DNA of 64,000 nucleotides, taken from positions 868,001 to 932,000 of the forward strand of contig NZ_JAMZEA010000001.1 of the NCBI RefSeq assembly GCF_024172125.1. The letters are read 5' to 3'. The translations under genes and the position numbers were made by a program. The notes beneath the pieces are model-generated. The model made no database searches. It had not been told where the DNA came from and worked only from the letters and a program-made list of their open reading frames with translations. Positions within the stretch are counted from its first letter, which is position 1. Each line of letters begins with the position of its first letter. Shown one piece after another: positions 19,334 through 28,349 of this stretch. The DNA comes from Actinomadura rupiterrae (GTDB lineage: Bacteria > Actinomycetota > Actinomycetes > Streptosporangiales > Streptosporangiaceae).

Positions 19334-20748
19334 GCGCCGTCCAGCCGCGCGCCCGGGCCGGCGCCGCGGGCCCCGTCCCAGAGGGCGGTGAGCGCGGTCG
19401 CGGCCAGCACCCGGACGCCCACCCCGATGCAGCGCTCGTCCACGTCGAAGTCGCCCCGGTGCAGGTCGTACTCGGCCTCCGAGCCCGGCTCGCGGACGCC
19501 GAGCCGGGCGAGGGCGCCCGGGATCGACTCCAGGTACCAGCCGAAGTCCTCGCCGCCGAGGCTCTGCGGGGTCGGGACCACGCCCTCCTCGCCGATCACC
19601 TGGGTCGCCGCGTCCCGGAACATCTGCACGCTGGCGGCCTCGTTCACCGTCGGCGGGACGCCCCGGACGTACTCCAGCGACGCCTCCACGTCGTAGGCGG
19701 ACGCGACGGACTGGAGCAGCGCGTCCATCATCTCCGGCGCGCGGTGCCAGGCCTCGTCGTCCAGGCAGCGGACGGTGCCCTCGGCGATCCCGTCGTCCGG
19801 AATCGCGTTCGCGACCGAGCCCGCGGCCACCCGGCCCCAGACCAGCGACAGGCTGGACCGCGGGTCGACCCGGCGGGACAGCGCCGCGGGCAGCTCGGTG
19901 ACGATCTTGGCCAGCGCGTACACCAGGTCGGCGGTCAGGTGCGGCCGGGCGGTGTGCCCGCCGGGGCCGGTGACCTTCACGTAGACCTTGTCGCAGGCCG
20001 CGGTGATCGCGCCGGTGCGCAGGCCCAGCTGGCCGACCTCGATGCGCGGGTCGCAGTGCAGCGCGAACGCCCGGTCCACGCCCGCGATGCCGCCCGCCGC
20101 CATGACGTCCAGGGCCCCGCCGGGGGTCTCCTCGGCGGGCTGGAACAGCAGCCGGACGCGGCCCGGCAGCAGCCCGGCCTCCGCCTGCTGCGCCAGGAAC
20201 AGGCCCGCGCCGAGCACCATCGCGGTGTGCACGTCGTGCCCGCAGGCGTGCGCGACGCCCGGCACGGTGGACCGGTAGGGCGCGTGCTCCTTCTCGTCCT
20301 GGAGCGGGAGCGCGTCGATGTCGGCACGCAGCGCGACGGTGTGGCCGTCGTCCGGGCCGATGTCGCAGTACAGGCCCGTGCCGCGCGGCAGCACCCGCGG
20401 CTCCAGCCCGGCCTTCTTCAGCCGCGCCGCGATCCGCTCGGTGGTGCGGTACTCGTTGTAGCCGAGCTCCGGATGGGCGTGCAGGTCGCGCCGGAACGCG
20501 ACCAGCTCCGCTTCGCGGTCGGCCAGGAACCCGTCGAGCTGCGGTTGCAGCGCCGCGCCCGCCTCTCCCACGGCATGCCGCGTCTCGTCCGCCGCCCCCG
20601 GGGCGGTCGCTGGTCCAGGGCCGGGCATCACCCCGGGTCCCATGTGTGTCATGTGCGCCCCCTGCGCGTGGGCGGGCCCGCTCGGCGCCGGCCCGCCTTT
20701 CTCGGAACGCGGGGCGGCCCGCCGGTCGGGATCCTCAGTTCCCGGCAC
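19309..20748 (-). CDS. M20-family metallo-amidohydrolase (AmiB-like)
   Basis: This is a predicted cytoplasmic zinc amidohydrolase of the M20/carboxypeptidase-Ss1 (hippurate hydrolase/AmiB) group. The metal ligands are visible: ALRADIDALP, HACGHDVHTA, QPAEE, HCDP and SLGGEDFG near the C-terminus, with a dimerisation domain (VTGPGGHTARP) between. The protein has 479 residues from the GTG at 20748, which has a strong gggagg site and overlaps the preceding ligase gene by 14 bases. In M. tuberculosis a homologue (amiB1) also neighbours deoD. The natural substrate is unknown. Confidence 0.9.
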   Translation of the reverse strand: MPGTEDPDRRAAPRSEKGGPAPSGPAHAQGAHMTHMGPGVMPGPGPATAPGAADETRHAVGEAGAALQPQLDGFLADREAELVAFRRDLHAHPELGYNEYRTTERIAARLKKAGLEPRVLPRGTGLYCDIGPDDGHTVALRADIDALPLQDEKEHAPYRSTVPGVAHACGHDVHTAMVLGAGLFLAQQAEAGLLPGRVRLLFQPAEETPGGALDVMAAGGIAGVDRAFALHCDPRIEVGQLGLRTGAITAACDKVYVKVTGPGGHTARPHLTADLVYALAKIVTELPAALSRRVDPRSSLSLVWGRVAAGSVANAIPDDGIAEGTVRCLDDEAWHRAPEMMDALLQSVASAYDVEASLEYVRGVPPTVNEAASVQMFRDAATQVIGEEGVVPTPQSLGGEDFGWYLESIPGALARLGVREPGSEAEYDLHRGDFDVDERCIGVGVRVLAATALTALWDGARGAGPGARLDGAAEGAALS

Positions 20749-21901
20749 GGGCGGCCTCCCCGCGGGTGACGAACCGGTTCTCGGCGAGCTCCAGGATCGC
20801 GGCGTCGACCACGTCCTCCAGGCCGCCGCCGCCCGCGCGGATCGCGCGCTGGCGCTCGTAGGGGGCCCCGTGCTCCAGGACCTCCCCGGCGACCTTCAGC
20901 TCCTCGGCGCAGCCGAGGCGCGCCGCGACCGGTTCCAGCTCGGCGACCAGCTCGTACACCTCGTCGCGCAGCGGCGCGGTGTGGCCGCCGTCGTCGGTGA
21001 TGACGACGGCGTCCAGCCCGTACCTGGTGGCCCGCCACTTGTTGTCGCGGACGACCCAGGCGGCCGGCCGCGGCAGCGTGTAGCCCCGGTCGAGCTGCTG
21101 GTCGAAAAGGGTGACGAGGCTCTGGCACAGCGCCGTCGCCATGCCCACCTCGCGGAGGGTGGGAATGCCGTCGAACATCCGGATCTCGACGGTGCCGAAG
21201 TCCGGGTGCGGGCGGATGTCCCACCACACCTCCTTGATGCTGCGGATCGTTCCCGCGCGCAGCAAGGTGTCCATATAGTCCTCGAACGCCGTCCAGTCGT
21301 CCAGCAGGTGCGGCGGTCCCGCGGTCGGGAGCTGGCCGAACACCACGGCCCGGCTGGACGCCAGGCCCGTGTCGGCCCCGCTCCAGAACGGGCTGGACGC
21401 GGTGAGCGCGAGGAAGTGCGGGAGGTAGCCCGCGAGCGCGTTGACGATCGGGATCGCCTTGGCGCCGTCGGTGACGCCCACGTGGACGTGCACCCCGAAG
21501 GTCTGGATCCGGCGGGCGAGCCACTGCATCTGCTCGACCAGCTCGGCGTACCGCTGGAGCGGGGAGGTCTCGGCGTCCCGCCAGTCGGAGATCGGATGCG
21601 TGCCGGTGCAGGCGAGCGCCAGCCCGAGCGGACGGGCGGCGGCGCGCAGCGCGTCCAGGGACGCGGCGAGGTCGCGCTGGGCCTCGGCGACGGTGTGGCA
21701 GACGTCGGTGACGACCTCGACCGTGGACTCCATCAGCTCGTGCCGGATCTTGGCGAGCTGGCCGCCCTCGGCCTGCGACGGCAGCGCGGCGAGCACCTCG
21801 CGCGCGTCCTGCCGCAGGTGCCGGGTCGCGGCGTCGACGAGCTGGAGCTCCCACTCCACACCGAGCGTCGCGCCGCGCGACGGGTTGAAGACAATGGCCA
21901 C
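20735..21901 (-). CDS. YbdK-type carboxylate-amine ligase (GCS2)
   Basis: This ATP-grasp-like enzyme of the glutamate-cysteine ligase type 2 family (weak gamma-glutamylcysteine synthetase activity is known for E. coli YbdK). Core motifs are LGVEWELQLVD near the N-terminus, ELMESTVEVVTDVC, GTHPISDWRD, FGVHVHVGV, WWDIRPHPDFGTVEIRMFD and NKWRATRYGLDA. The GTG at 21901 is preferred because it has ggagg and matches family N-termini (388 residues). An upstream in-frame ATG at 22048 would add a non-conserved leader. It probably forms an operon with the overlapping amidohydrolase; the true substrate is open. Confidence 0.88.
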   Translation of the reverse strand: MAIVFNPSRGATLGVEWELQLVDAATRHLRQDAREVLAALPSQAEGGQLAKIRHELMESTVEVVTDVCHTVAEAQRDLAASLDALRAAARPLGLALACTGTHPISDWRDAETSPLQRYAELVEQMQWLARRIQTFGVHVHVGVTDGAKAIPIVNALAGYLPHFLALTASSPFWSGADTGLASSRAVVFGQLPTAGPPHLLDDWTAFEDYMDTLLRAGTIRSIKEVWWDIRPHPDFGTVEIRMFDGIPTLREVGMATALCQSLVTLFDQQLDRGYTLPRPAAWVVRDNKWRATRYGLDAVVITDDGGHTAPLRDEVYELVAELEPVAARLGCAEELKVAGEVLEHGAPYERQRAIRAGGGGLEDVVDAAILELAENRFVTRGEAARAGN

Positions 21902-22260
21902 GGCCAACCTCCGTCCGACATCCTTGCAGGTCGTTGCGTGGCACGTGGGGCGATTCCGCCAGCGGGTCCCTAAGCCTGGACAAACGGCGAGCCAGGTGAG
22001 CCGGGATTCCGCGCGCCGGTTCCGCCCTCCCATCATGGCGCGCGACACGCCGGTCCCGCCGGATTCCCCGTTCTTTGCCGATCATTTGATCCGGTTGGAC
22101 GGCCGCGCCCTCACGGGGTGTCACCGGTTTCGGTCACCTGCGGGCGGGTCCACATGCCCCGATGTGACTAGTACTTGTCCGGAACCGGGGATCCCATTCC
22201 CCGACCGCGGGTATCGGACTCCGCGACCGGTCGCCTACGCTTCCGGGAGACAAGAGGGAC
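21902..22260. other. Divergent promoter region, no gene
   Basis: This 359-base spacer separates the ligase and carboxypeptidase genes. It holds imperfect inverted words (gatcatttgatc; ggtgtcaccggtttcggtcacc) and a stretch gtgactagtacttgtcc that could include a plus-strand -35, but no complete promoter could be assigned. Confidence 0.45.
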
Positions 22261-23865
22261 ATGTGTCATCGTTCGGAGATGGCCGGAGCGAGGAACGGCA
22301 GGGGCTTGCGAGCACAGCGACCTGGTTCAGCACTGCGTCCGAGGGCGGCCCTGCGTCGACCGACCCGCATGCTCGCCGCCGCCGCCGCGACGGCGTCCGC
22401 GGCGGTCCTGGCCGTCCCGGGTGCGGCCTGCGCCGACGCGGGCCCGGTCGGCGGGCCGCAGCTCGCCTCGCGCGGGACGGTCGTGAACCCGGCCGCCGGG
22501 GTGCCCGCTCCGCCGAACATCCACGCCGCGTCCTGGGTGGTCGCCGACGCCGACACCGGCGAGGTGCTCGCCGCCAAGGACCCGCACGGCCAGTACCTCC
22601 CGGCGAGCACGCTGAAGACGCTGACCGCGCTCACGCTGATCCCGAAGCTGGACGCGGCGCGCAAGGTCCGGCCGTCCCAGGGGGCCTGCGACGTCGAGGG
22701 CACCAAGGTCGGCATGACGCCGAAGATGGACTACACCGTCGACCAGCTGTTCCACGCGCTGATGATGATGTCGGCCAACGACGCCGCGGTGACGCTGTCG
22801 GAGGCCAACGGCGGGCTGAAGAAGACGATCGCCGACATGAACGCCGAGGCGAAGGACCTGCACGCGGGCGACACGCTCGCCGCGTCCCCGAACGGCCTGG
22901 ACGTCGACCTCGGCCTGACGCTGAAGACGCAGCACACCTCGGCGTACGACCTCGCGCTCATCCTGCGCCAGGGCATGAAGAACCCGGCGTACCGCAAGTA
23001 CGTGCAGGCCCTGAACTACTGGTTCCCCGCCCCGCCGGACAAGGACCAGAAGAAGAAGCACAAGCCGGGCGGCTACCCGATCTACACCCACAACCGGATG
23101 CTGCCGGGCCAGCCGCACGCCTACACCGGCATGCTCGGCGGCAAGAACGGCTACACGGTCACGGCCGAGCAGACCTTCGTCGCCGAGGCCCGGCGCGGCG
23201 GGCACACCATCCTGATCTCGCTGATGAAGGCGGACATCCCGCCCTCGCCGTACGCGGCGAAGCTGCTGGACTGGGGCTTCCAGGCGCGCGGCAAGGTCAA
23301 GCCGGTCGGCACGCTGGTCGAGCCGGGCGACGGCGCGAAGGCCGACGGCGCGGGCGGCGCCGGAGGCAACGGGCAGTCCGCGATCGAGAAGGCCAGCTCG
23401 TCCCGGACGTGGATGGTCGTGGGCGGCGGCGCGATCGGCGCGCTGATCGCGATCGGCGTCCTGTTCCTGGTACTCCAGCGGCGGCACCGCCGCGGCGACC
23501 TGAAGCTTCCCCGGCCGGACGGGCCGTCCGCCGCGCCCGACGCCCCGGCGGGCAACGTCCGCCTCGCGCCCCCGCCCTCCGGTGGCCCTAGCGCATCCGA
23601 GGCGCCCCTGGAGCACGCGGATCAGGGCGAATACGCGCCCGCGGACGGCCAGCTCCCGCCGGAGCCCGGCCACTTCCCGGCCGAGGACGGGCAGTTCCCG
23701 GCAGAGCACGGCGCGTTCCCGGCCGAGCACGGTGGCTTCCCGGCCGAAAACGGGCAGCTGCTGCCCGAGCACGGGGAGCACGTGCCGGAGCAGGGGGCTC
23801 CGCTGCCGGAGCACGGCGAGCAGCCGCCCGCCGGACGGGCGCGACAGGACGAGCGCTCGCAGTAA
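22261..23865 (+). CDS. D-alanyl-D-alanine carboxypeptidase (S11) with repeat tail
   Basis: This penicillin-binding carboxypeptidase trims peptidoglycan stem peptides outside the membrane. The 534-residue frame has a signal sequence (about residues 35-60), the active-site tetrad STLK (Ser116, Lys119), SAN (171-173) and KNG (295-297, replacing KTG), then one transmembrane helix (about 384-406) followed by QRRHRRG. The cytoplasmic tail of about 125 residues contains a run of seven-residue repeats such as FPAEHGA/FPAEHGG. The ATG at 22261 has a gaggg-like site; ATG at residue 37 is an alternative. Confidence 0.88.
   Translation: MCHRSEMAGARNGRGLRAQRPGSALRPRAALRRPTRMLAAAAATASAAVLAVPGAACADAGPVGGPQLASRGTVVNPAAGVPAPPNIHAASWVVADADTGEVLAAKDPHGQYLPASTLKTLTALTLIPKLDAARKVRPSQGACDVEGTKVGMTPKMDYTVDQLFHALMMMSANDAAVTLSEANGGLKKTIADMNAEAKDLHAGDTLAASPNGLDVDLGLTLKTQHTSAYDLALILRQGMKNPAYRKYVQALNYWFPAPPDKDQKKKHKPGGYPIYTHNRMLPGQPHAYTGMLGGKNGYTVTAEQTFVAEARRGGHTILISLMKADIPPSPYAAKLLDWGFQARGKVKPVGTLVEPGDGAKADGAGGAGGNGQSAIEKASSSRTWMVVGGGAIGALIAIGVLFLVLQRRHRRGDLKLPRPDGPSAAPDAPAGNVRLAPPPSGGPSASEAPLEHADQGEYAPADGQLPPEPGHFPAEDGQFPAEHGAFPAEHGGFPAENGQLLPEHGEHVPEQGAPLPEHGEQPPAGRARQDERSQ
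23650..23825 (+). repeat. 21-bp coding repeats in carboxypeptidase tail
   Basis: About seven to eight imperfect 21-base units encode heptapeptides of the form P-A-E-(D/H/N)-G-x-(F/L). Neighbouring copies such as FPAEDGQ, FPAEHGA, FPAEHGG and FPAENGQ are the most similar. Confidence 0.8.
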
Positions 23866-23985
23866 TCGGCATCACACGGAGCCGTCCGTTGAGGGGACGC
23901 TCCGGCGGACATACGCTCGAAGGGGTGGTCCGGCCACCGCGCGCCGCCGCTGGACGGCGGGCCGGCACCGCCGCTGGAGGCCGCC

Positions 23986-24396
23986 ATGCACACCCTGCCC
24001 TCCGCCGAGCATCCCAACGTCGCCCTCCTGCGGGACGGTTTCGCCGCCTTCGACAAGGGCGACATGGACCTGATCCGCGACCTGCTCGCCGACGGCGTCG
24101 TCCACCACGTGCGGGGACGGGGCCCGCTGAGCGGCGCCTACCGCACGCCGGAGGAGATCCTCGGCTTCTACGTCCGGCTGTTCGACCTGTCGGACGGCAC
24201 GTTCCGCGCCGAGCCCTACTCCCTGACCGCGGACGACGCGCACGGCGTCGCGCTCGTCCACACCTATGCCGAACGGCCGCGCGGGAGGGTGCTCTCCGGC
24301 CGGGCGGTGCACATCTTCCGGTTCGCGGCCGGGCGGATCATCGAGATCCGGTCGCTGGCCGAGGACCAGTACGCCGACGACGAGTTCTGGTCCTGA
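23986..24396 (+). CDS. SnoaL-like (NTF2-fold) protein
   Basis: The 136-residue protein fits the SnoaL-like NTF2 fold: an N-terminal helix LLRDGFAAFDKGDMDLIRDL, LADGVVHHVRGRGPLSG, the strand VALVHTYAE and a C-terminal FRFAAGRIIEIRSL. Such domains act as small-molecule isomerases, hydrolases or binding domains; no specific reaction can be assigned. The ATG has ggagg 7 bases upstream. Its 3' end overlaps the convergent YihY gene by 59 bases. Confidence 0.8.
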   Translation: MHTLPSAEHPNVALLRDGFAAFDKGDMDLIRDLLADGVVHHVRGRGPLSGAYRTPEEILGFYVRLFDLSDGTFRAEPYSLTADDAHGVALVHTYAERPRGRVLSGRAVHIFRFAAGRIIEIRSLAEDQYADDEFWS

Positions 24397-25507
24397 CCCA
24401 CGGCACCCGCCCGCGCAGCAGCGCCGCCTTGTCCGCGGTCTCGTGCGCGGTCTTGCCCTCGGACTCGTCCCCGGTCTTGTCCGCGGGCTTCCCCTCGGAC
24501 TCGTCCGCGCGCTCGTCCGCGACCTCGTCGGCCTGCCGGACGAGCTTCTCGGCGTCCCTGATGTCGTGCTCGGTGTCGGGCGCGTCGTCGGGCTGGTCGT
24601 CCGCGCGGAGCACGACCCGGCGGGTCGCGGTCCAGGCGGCGGCGAACAGCACGAACCGGCACACGATATTGATCCACACCATCAGCCCGACGATCACGGC
24701 GAACGAGGCGTAGACCGGGTTGCGGGTGGTGTGCGCGATCAGCAGCGTGCCGATCTGCTTGAGCACCTCCATGCCGAGCGCGCCGAACAGCGCGCCGCGC
24801 AGGATCCGCCGCCACGGCGCGGCCGTCCCGGACAGCCGGCTGAACAGCACCAGGAAGATCAGCGTGTTGAAGCTGACCGCGACCGCGAGCGACAGCACGC
24901 GCAGCACGGTCGTCGCGCCGGTCACGTGCGCGAGGCCGGCCAGGTCCAGCACGCCGTGCGTGGCCGACGACGCCACCGACGACACCGCCACGCTGATCAT
25001 CAGGGTCGCGCCGAGGAAGACCAGCACCAGCGCGTCCCACAGCTTCAGGACCAGGAAGTTGCCCTCGGGCTTCGGCTCGTAGCCCCAGACCGAGCGCAGC
25101 GACTCGCGCAGCACGCGCACCCAGCCGAGGCCGGTGAACACCAGCGCGACCAGGCCGAACACCCCGACGGTCGTCTTGGACTCGGCGATCCGCTGCACCT
25201 CCAGCGGGCCGGACAGGCCGGGCAGCAGGTCCTGGATGGCCGTGATGAGGTAGTCGCGCGCCTTGCGGCTGATCCCGACCAGGTAGCCGAGCAGCGCGTA
25301 GGCGAGCGCGAGCATCGGGAAGAACGACAGGAAGCCGTAGCTGGTCAGCGCGGCGGCGAGCCGGTCGCCGCTGCGGTCCTGGTACCGCTCGTAGGCGCGG
25401 CCGAGATGGTCGAACCAGCGCCACCGGGCGCGCAGCGACGTGAGCAGGTCCTTCCCCGCCCCGACCAGCGCCTCGCTCCTGCGCCGTACCTCTGCGATCA
25501 CCGGCAT
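24338..25507 (-). CDS. YihY/BrkB-family inner membrane protein
   Basis: The 389-residue protein has about six hydrophobic helices and the family segments RLAAALTSYGFLSFFPMLAL, FTGLGWVRVLRESLRSVWG and VYASFAVIVGLMVWINIVC. A charged tail of about 95 residues (rich in Asp, Glu, Ala, Lys) follows the last helix and is not conserved. Family function is unsettled; the RNase BN name once given to it is wrong. In M. tuberculosis the homologue Rv3335c also lies next to trpS. No clear ribosome site precedes the ATG. Confidence 0.85.
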   Translation of the reverse strand: MPVIAEVRRRSEALVGAGKDLLTSLRARWRWFDHLGRAYERYQDRSGDRLAAALTSYGFLSFFPMLALAYALLGYLVGISRKARDYLITAIQDLLPGLSGPLEVQRIAESKTTVGVFGLVALVFTGLGWVRVLRESLRSVWGYEPKPEGNFLVLKLWDALVLVFLGATLMISVAVSSVASSATHGVLDLAGLAHVTGATTVLRVLSLAVAVSFNTLIFLVLFSRLSGTAAPWRRILRGALFGALGMEVLKQIGTLLIAHTTRNPVYASFAVIVGLMVWINIVCRFVLFAAAWTATRRVVLRADDQPDDAPDTEHDIRDAEKLVRQADEVADERADESEGKPADKTGDESEGKTAHETADKAALLRGRVPWVRTRTRRRRTGPRPATGSR

Positions 25508-25535
25508 GCACGCAACGTACCCGGCAGATGCGTGA

Positions 25536-26111
25536 TCAGTCCGACGTAGAGGGCCATGTCGCCGGGAAGGCGAAGTGGCGGCGCGGCCGCCAGATGCCGT
25601 CCGCGCCGTGCAGGTAGAGCGAGAAGCCGGTCGCCTCGAAGTCGGCGCGGAACTCGGCCAGCGACTTGAACGCCCGGTCGAGGACGTCCTCGGGCAGGTG
25701 GTGGGCGACGGTGACGTGCGGGTGGTACGGGAAGGACAGCTCGCGCGCGAGCGGCCCGGACACCACCCGCGCCTGGACGGCCTCGCAGCCGCCGATGCCG
25801 TCGGCGAGCGCGACGAACACGACCGGCGACACCGGGCGGAACGTCCCGGTGCCGCGCAGCCTGATCCAGAACCGCTCGCCCTCCGCGGCGGCCGCGGCCA
25901 GGTGCGTCTCGATCGCGGGCAGCGCGGCGGCGTCCACCTCGGTCGGCGGCAGCAGCGTGATGTGCGCGGGGATCGCCCCGGCGAGCGGGTCGCCGAACGA
26001 CTCGCGCATCCGCTGCAGGTAGGCGCCGTAGGGGTCCGGGACGGGGACGGACACGCCGATCATGCGGGCGTGCTCGGGGTCGGACGCGAGCGAGCGGTGC
26101 TCAGCGCCCAC
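25536..26111 (-). CDS. 2'-5' RNA ligase-like (2H phosphoesterase) protein
   Basis: The 2H fold is shown by two HxT motifs: AHITLLPP and HPHVTVAHH. The protein is 191 residues from the GTG at 26111, which overlaps the trpS stop by 11 bases; an ATG at 26063 would give 175 residues and begins right at the domain. Bacterial members act on 2'-5' linkages or cyclic phosphates in RNA; the true substrate is unknown. It is co-directional and coupled with trpS. Confidence 0.82.
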   Translation of the reverse strand: MGAEHRSLASDPEHARMIGVSVPVPDPYGAYLQRMRESFGDPLAGAIPAHITLLPPTEVDAAALPAIETHLAAAAAEGERFWIRLRGTGTFRPVSPVVFVALADGIGGCEAVQARVVSGPLARELSFPYHPHVTVAHHLPEDVLDRAFKSLAEFRADFEATGFSLYLHGADGIWRPRRHFAFPATWPSTSD

Positions 26112-27150
26112 GCCCGACGAATCCCACCCGGTCGCGCACGATGTCCATGGTCCGCGCCGCGACCTCGCCGGCCCGCGCCGCGCCGTGCGCGAGGATCTTG
26201 TCGAGCGCGTCCTCGTCGTCCAGCAGCTTCAGGGTGCGCTCGCGGATCGGCGCGAACGTGCCGGTGACCAGCTCGGCGAGGTCCTTCTTGAACTGGCCGT
26301 AGCCGGACCCCTCGTAGCGCGCCTCCAGCTCGGGGATGGTCGCGCCGGACAGCGCGGCGTGGATGCGCAGCAGGTTGCTGACGCCCGCCTTCTCCGCCTC
26401 GTCGAAGCGGACCTCGGTGCCGGTGTCGGTGACCGCGCGCATGATCTTCTTGCGCATCGGGCCGGACTCCTCCAGCACGTCCACGATGCCCTGCGGCGAG
26501 GACGCCGACTTGCTCATCTTGATGCCCGGCTCCTGCAGGTCGGTGATCTTCGCGGCGCCCTGCGGGATGTAGGCGTCGGGCTCGACGAAGGTCGTCCCGA
26601 ACCGGTGGTTGAAGCGGCCCGCGAGGTCGCGGGTGAGCTCGACGTGCTGCCGCTGGTCCTCGCCCACCGGGACGCGGAACAGCCGCTCGGACGGACCGGG
26701 CTCGGGCGTGTAGAGCAGGATGTCGGCGGCCTGCAGGATCGGGTAGGTGAACAGCCCGACGCTGGCGGCGGACGAGCCCTGCTTGGCGGCCTTGTCCTTG
26801 AACTGGGTCATCCGGCTCGCCTCGCCGAAGCCGGTGAGGCAGCTCAGCACCCAGGCCAGCTCGGCGTGCTCGGGCACCTGGCTCTGCACGAACAGGGTGG
26901 ACCGCTCGGGGTCGACGCCCATCGCGAGCAGCTGCGCGGCCGAGACGCGGGTGCGGCGGCGCAGCGCGGCCGGGTCGTGCTCCACGGTGATCGCGTGCAG
27001 GTCCACCACGCAGTAGAACGCGTCGTGCGTGTCCTGGAGCGCGACCCACTGGCGCAGCGCGCCGAGGTAGTTGCCGAGGTGGAAGGAGTCGGCGGTCGGC
27101 TGGATCCCGGACAGCACGCGAGGGGCGTCGGACGTGGTGGCTTGCGACAT
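26101..27150 (-). CDS. trpS: Tryptophanyl-tRNA synthetase
   Basis: This class I enzyme charges tRNA-Trp. The 349-residue protein has the HIGH-like FHLGNYLG near residue 23, the Trp-site region [24 protein letters not shown], and KMSKS within [11 protein letters not shown]. The length fits a compact bacterial TrpRS. The ATG at 27150 has a weak ggatgag site and a short leader. No T-box or leader peptide rich in Trp codons was seen upstream. Confidence 0.96.
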   Translation of the reverse strand: MSQATTSDAPRVLSGIQPTADSFHLGNYLGALRQWVALQDTHDAFYCVVDLHAITVEHDPAALRRRTRVSAAQLLAMGVDPERSTLFVQSQVPEHAELAWVLSCLTGFGEASRMTQFKDKAAKQGSSAASVGLFTYPILQAADILLYTPEPGPSERLFRVPVGEDQRQHVELTRDLAGRFNHRFGTTFVEPDAYIPQGAAKITDLQEPGIKMSKSASSPQGIVDVLEESGPMRKKIMRAVTDTGTEVRFDEAEKAGVSNLLRIHAALSGATIPELEARYEGSGYGQFKKDLAELVTGTFAPIRERTLKLLDDEDALDKILAHGAARAGEVAARTMDIVRDRVGFVGRGR

Positions 27151-27358
27151 GCGCTCATCCTATTCACCCGGGCCCTCGCGCCGGGCTCGCACCGCCTTCC
27201 GCGCCGCGTCCGGGCGGACGTCCCGGGCCGCGTGCCCGTGCCGCGCCGGGTCCGGGCGGACCTGCCGGGACGGGCCGGGTGATGTGGCCCGGCCGATACC
27301 CTGGCCCCACCGGGGGCGCTCGCCTCCGCCGCACTCGACGTCTACGAAAGGTCGGACC
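27151..27358. other. Divergent trpS/galE promoter region with imperfect repeats
   Basis: The 208-base spacer contains two relatives of gtccgggcggacgtcccggg (about 27208 and 27250). A possible plus-strand -10 (gatacc, about 27295) precedes galE. Nothing coding is seen. Confidence 0.4.
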
Positions 27359-28309
27359 TTGAAGCTGCTCGTGACGGGAGGCGCCGGGTACATCGGCAGC
27401 GTCGTCTCCGCGCAGTTGGCAGAGGCGGGACACGAGGTCGTCGTGCTGGACGACCTGTCCACCGGGCACGGCGACGCGGTCCCGGCGGGCGCGCGGCTGG
27501 TCCGCGGGACGCTGCGCGAGTCGGCGTTCGAGGTGCTGGACGGCGCGGGCTTCGACGCCGTGCTGCACTTCGCGGCCAAGTCGCTGGTCGGCGAGTCGGT
27601 GGCGAACCCGGCCAAGTACTGGGACGGCAACGTCGGCGAGTCGCTGGCGCTGTTCGACGCGATGCGGCGGGCCGGGGTCGGGCGGATCGTCTTCTCGTCC
27701 ACGGCGGCGACCTACGGCGAGCCGGAGTCGACGCCGATCCTGGAGACGGACCCGACGCGTCCGACCAACCCGTACGGGGCGTCCAAGCTCGCGATCGACA
27801 CGATCCTGACCGAGTACGCGCGGCTGTACGGCTTCGGCGCGGTGTCGCTGCGCTACTTCAACGTCGCCGGGGCGCACGGCGCGCAGGGCGAGCGGCACAC
27901 CGTCGAGACGCACCTGATCCCGAACGTGCTGAAGGTCGCGCTCGGCGAGAAGGACTCGGTGAGCATCTTCGGCACCGACTACGCCACGCCGGACGGCACG
28001 TGCGTCCGCGACTACGTGCACGTCGTCGACCTCGGCCGCGCGCACCTGCTCGCGCTGGACGACACCGAGCCCGGCGCGCACAAGATCTACAACCTGGGCA
28101 GCGGCAGCGGCTACTCGGTGAACGAGGTGGTCGAGGTCTGCCGCAAGGTCACCGGGCACCCGATCCCGGCCGAGTACGGCGAGCGCCGCGCCGGAGACCC
28201 GGCCGTGCTGGTCGCCTCGTCCGAGAAGATCAACGCGGCGCTCGGCTGGAAGCCCGAGCTGGACCTGGACCGGATGGTCACCGACGCCTGGGCCTTTGCC
28301 CGCCGCTAA
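27359..28309 (+). CDS. galE: UDP-glucose 4-epimerase
   Basis: This extended short-chain dehydrogenase interconverts UDP-galactose and UDP-glucose. The 316-residue protein has the NAD-binding GGAGYIGS at residues 7-14, catalytic Ser in SSTAATYGE and the YxxxK pair in YGASKLAID, plus the C-terminal family segments [11 protein letters not shown] and [12 protein letters not shown]. The TTG start is chosen for its aaagg site and because [14 protein letters not shown] is the family start. galK follows after 40 bases, forming a Leloir-pathway operon. Confidence 0.93.
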   Translation: MKLLVTGGAGYIGSVVSAQLAEAGHEVVVLDDLSTGHGDAVPAGARLVRGTLRESAFEVLDGAGFDAVLHFAAKSLVGESVANPAKYWDGNVGESLALFDAMRRAGVGRIVFSSTAATYGEPESTPILETDPTRPTNPYGASKLAIDTILTEYARLYGFGAVSLRYFNVAGAHGAQGERHTVETHLIPNVLKVALGEKDSVSIFGTDYATPDGTCVRDYVHVVDLGRAHLLALDDTEPGAHKIYNLGSGSGYSVNEVVEVCRKVTGHPIPAEYGERRAGDPAVLVASSEKINAALGWKPELDLDRMVTDAWAFARR

Positions 28310-28349
28310 CCCCCGCATGCGGGAAAGAACATTTCAGTAGGAGCACCCC

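Noticed and set aside
27151..27358. T-box or Trp attenuator upstream of trpS
   Set aside because: No T-box sequence, no leader peptide with Trp codons, and no terminator/antiterminator pair were seen.
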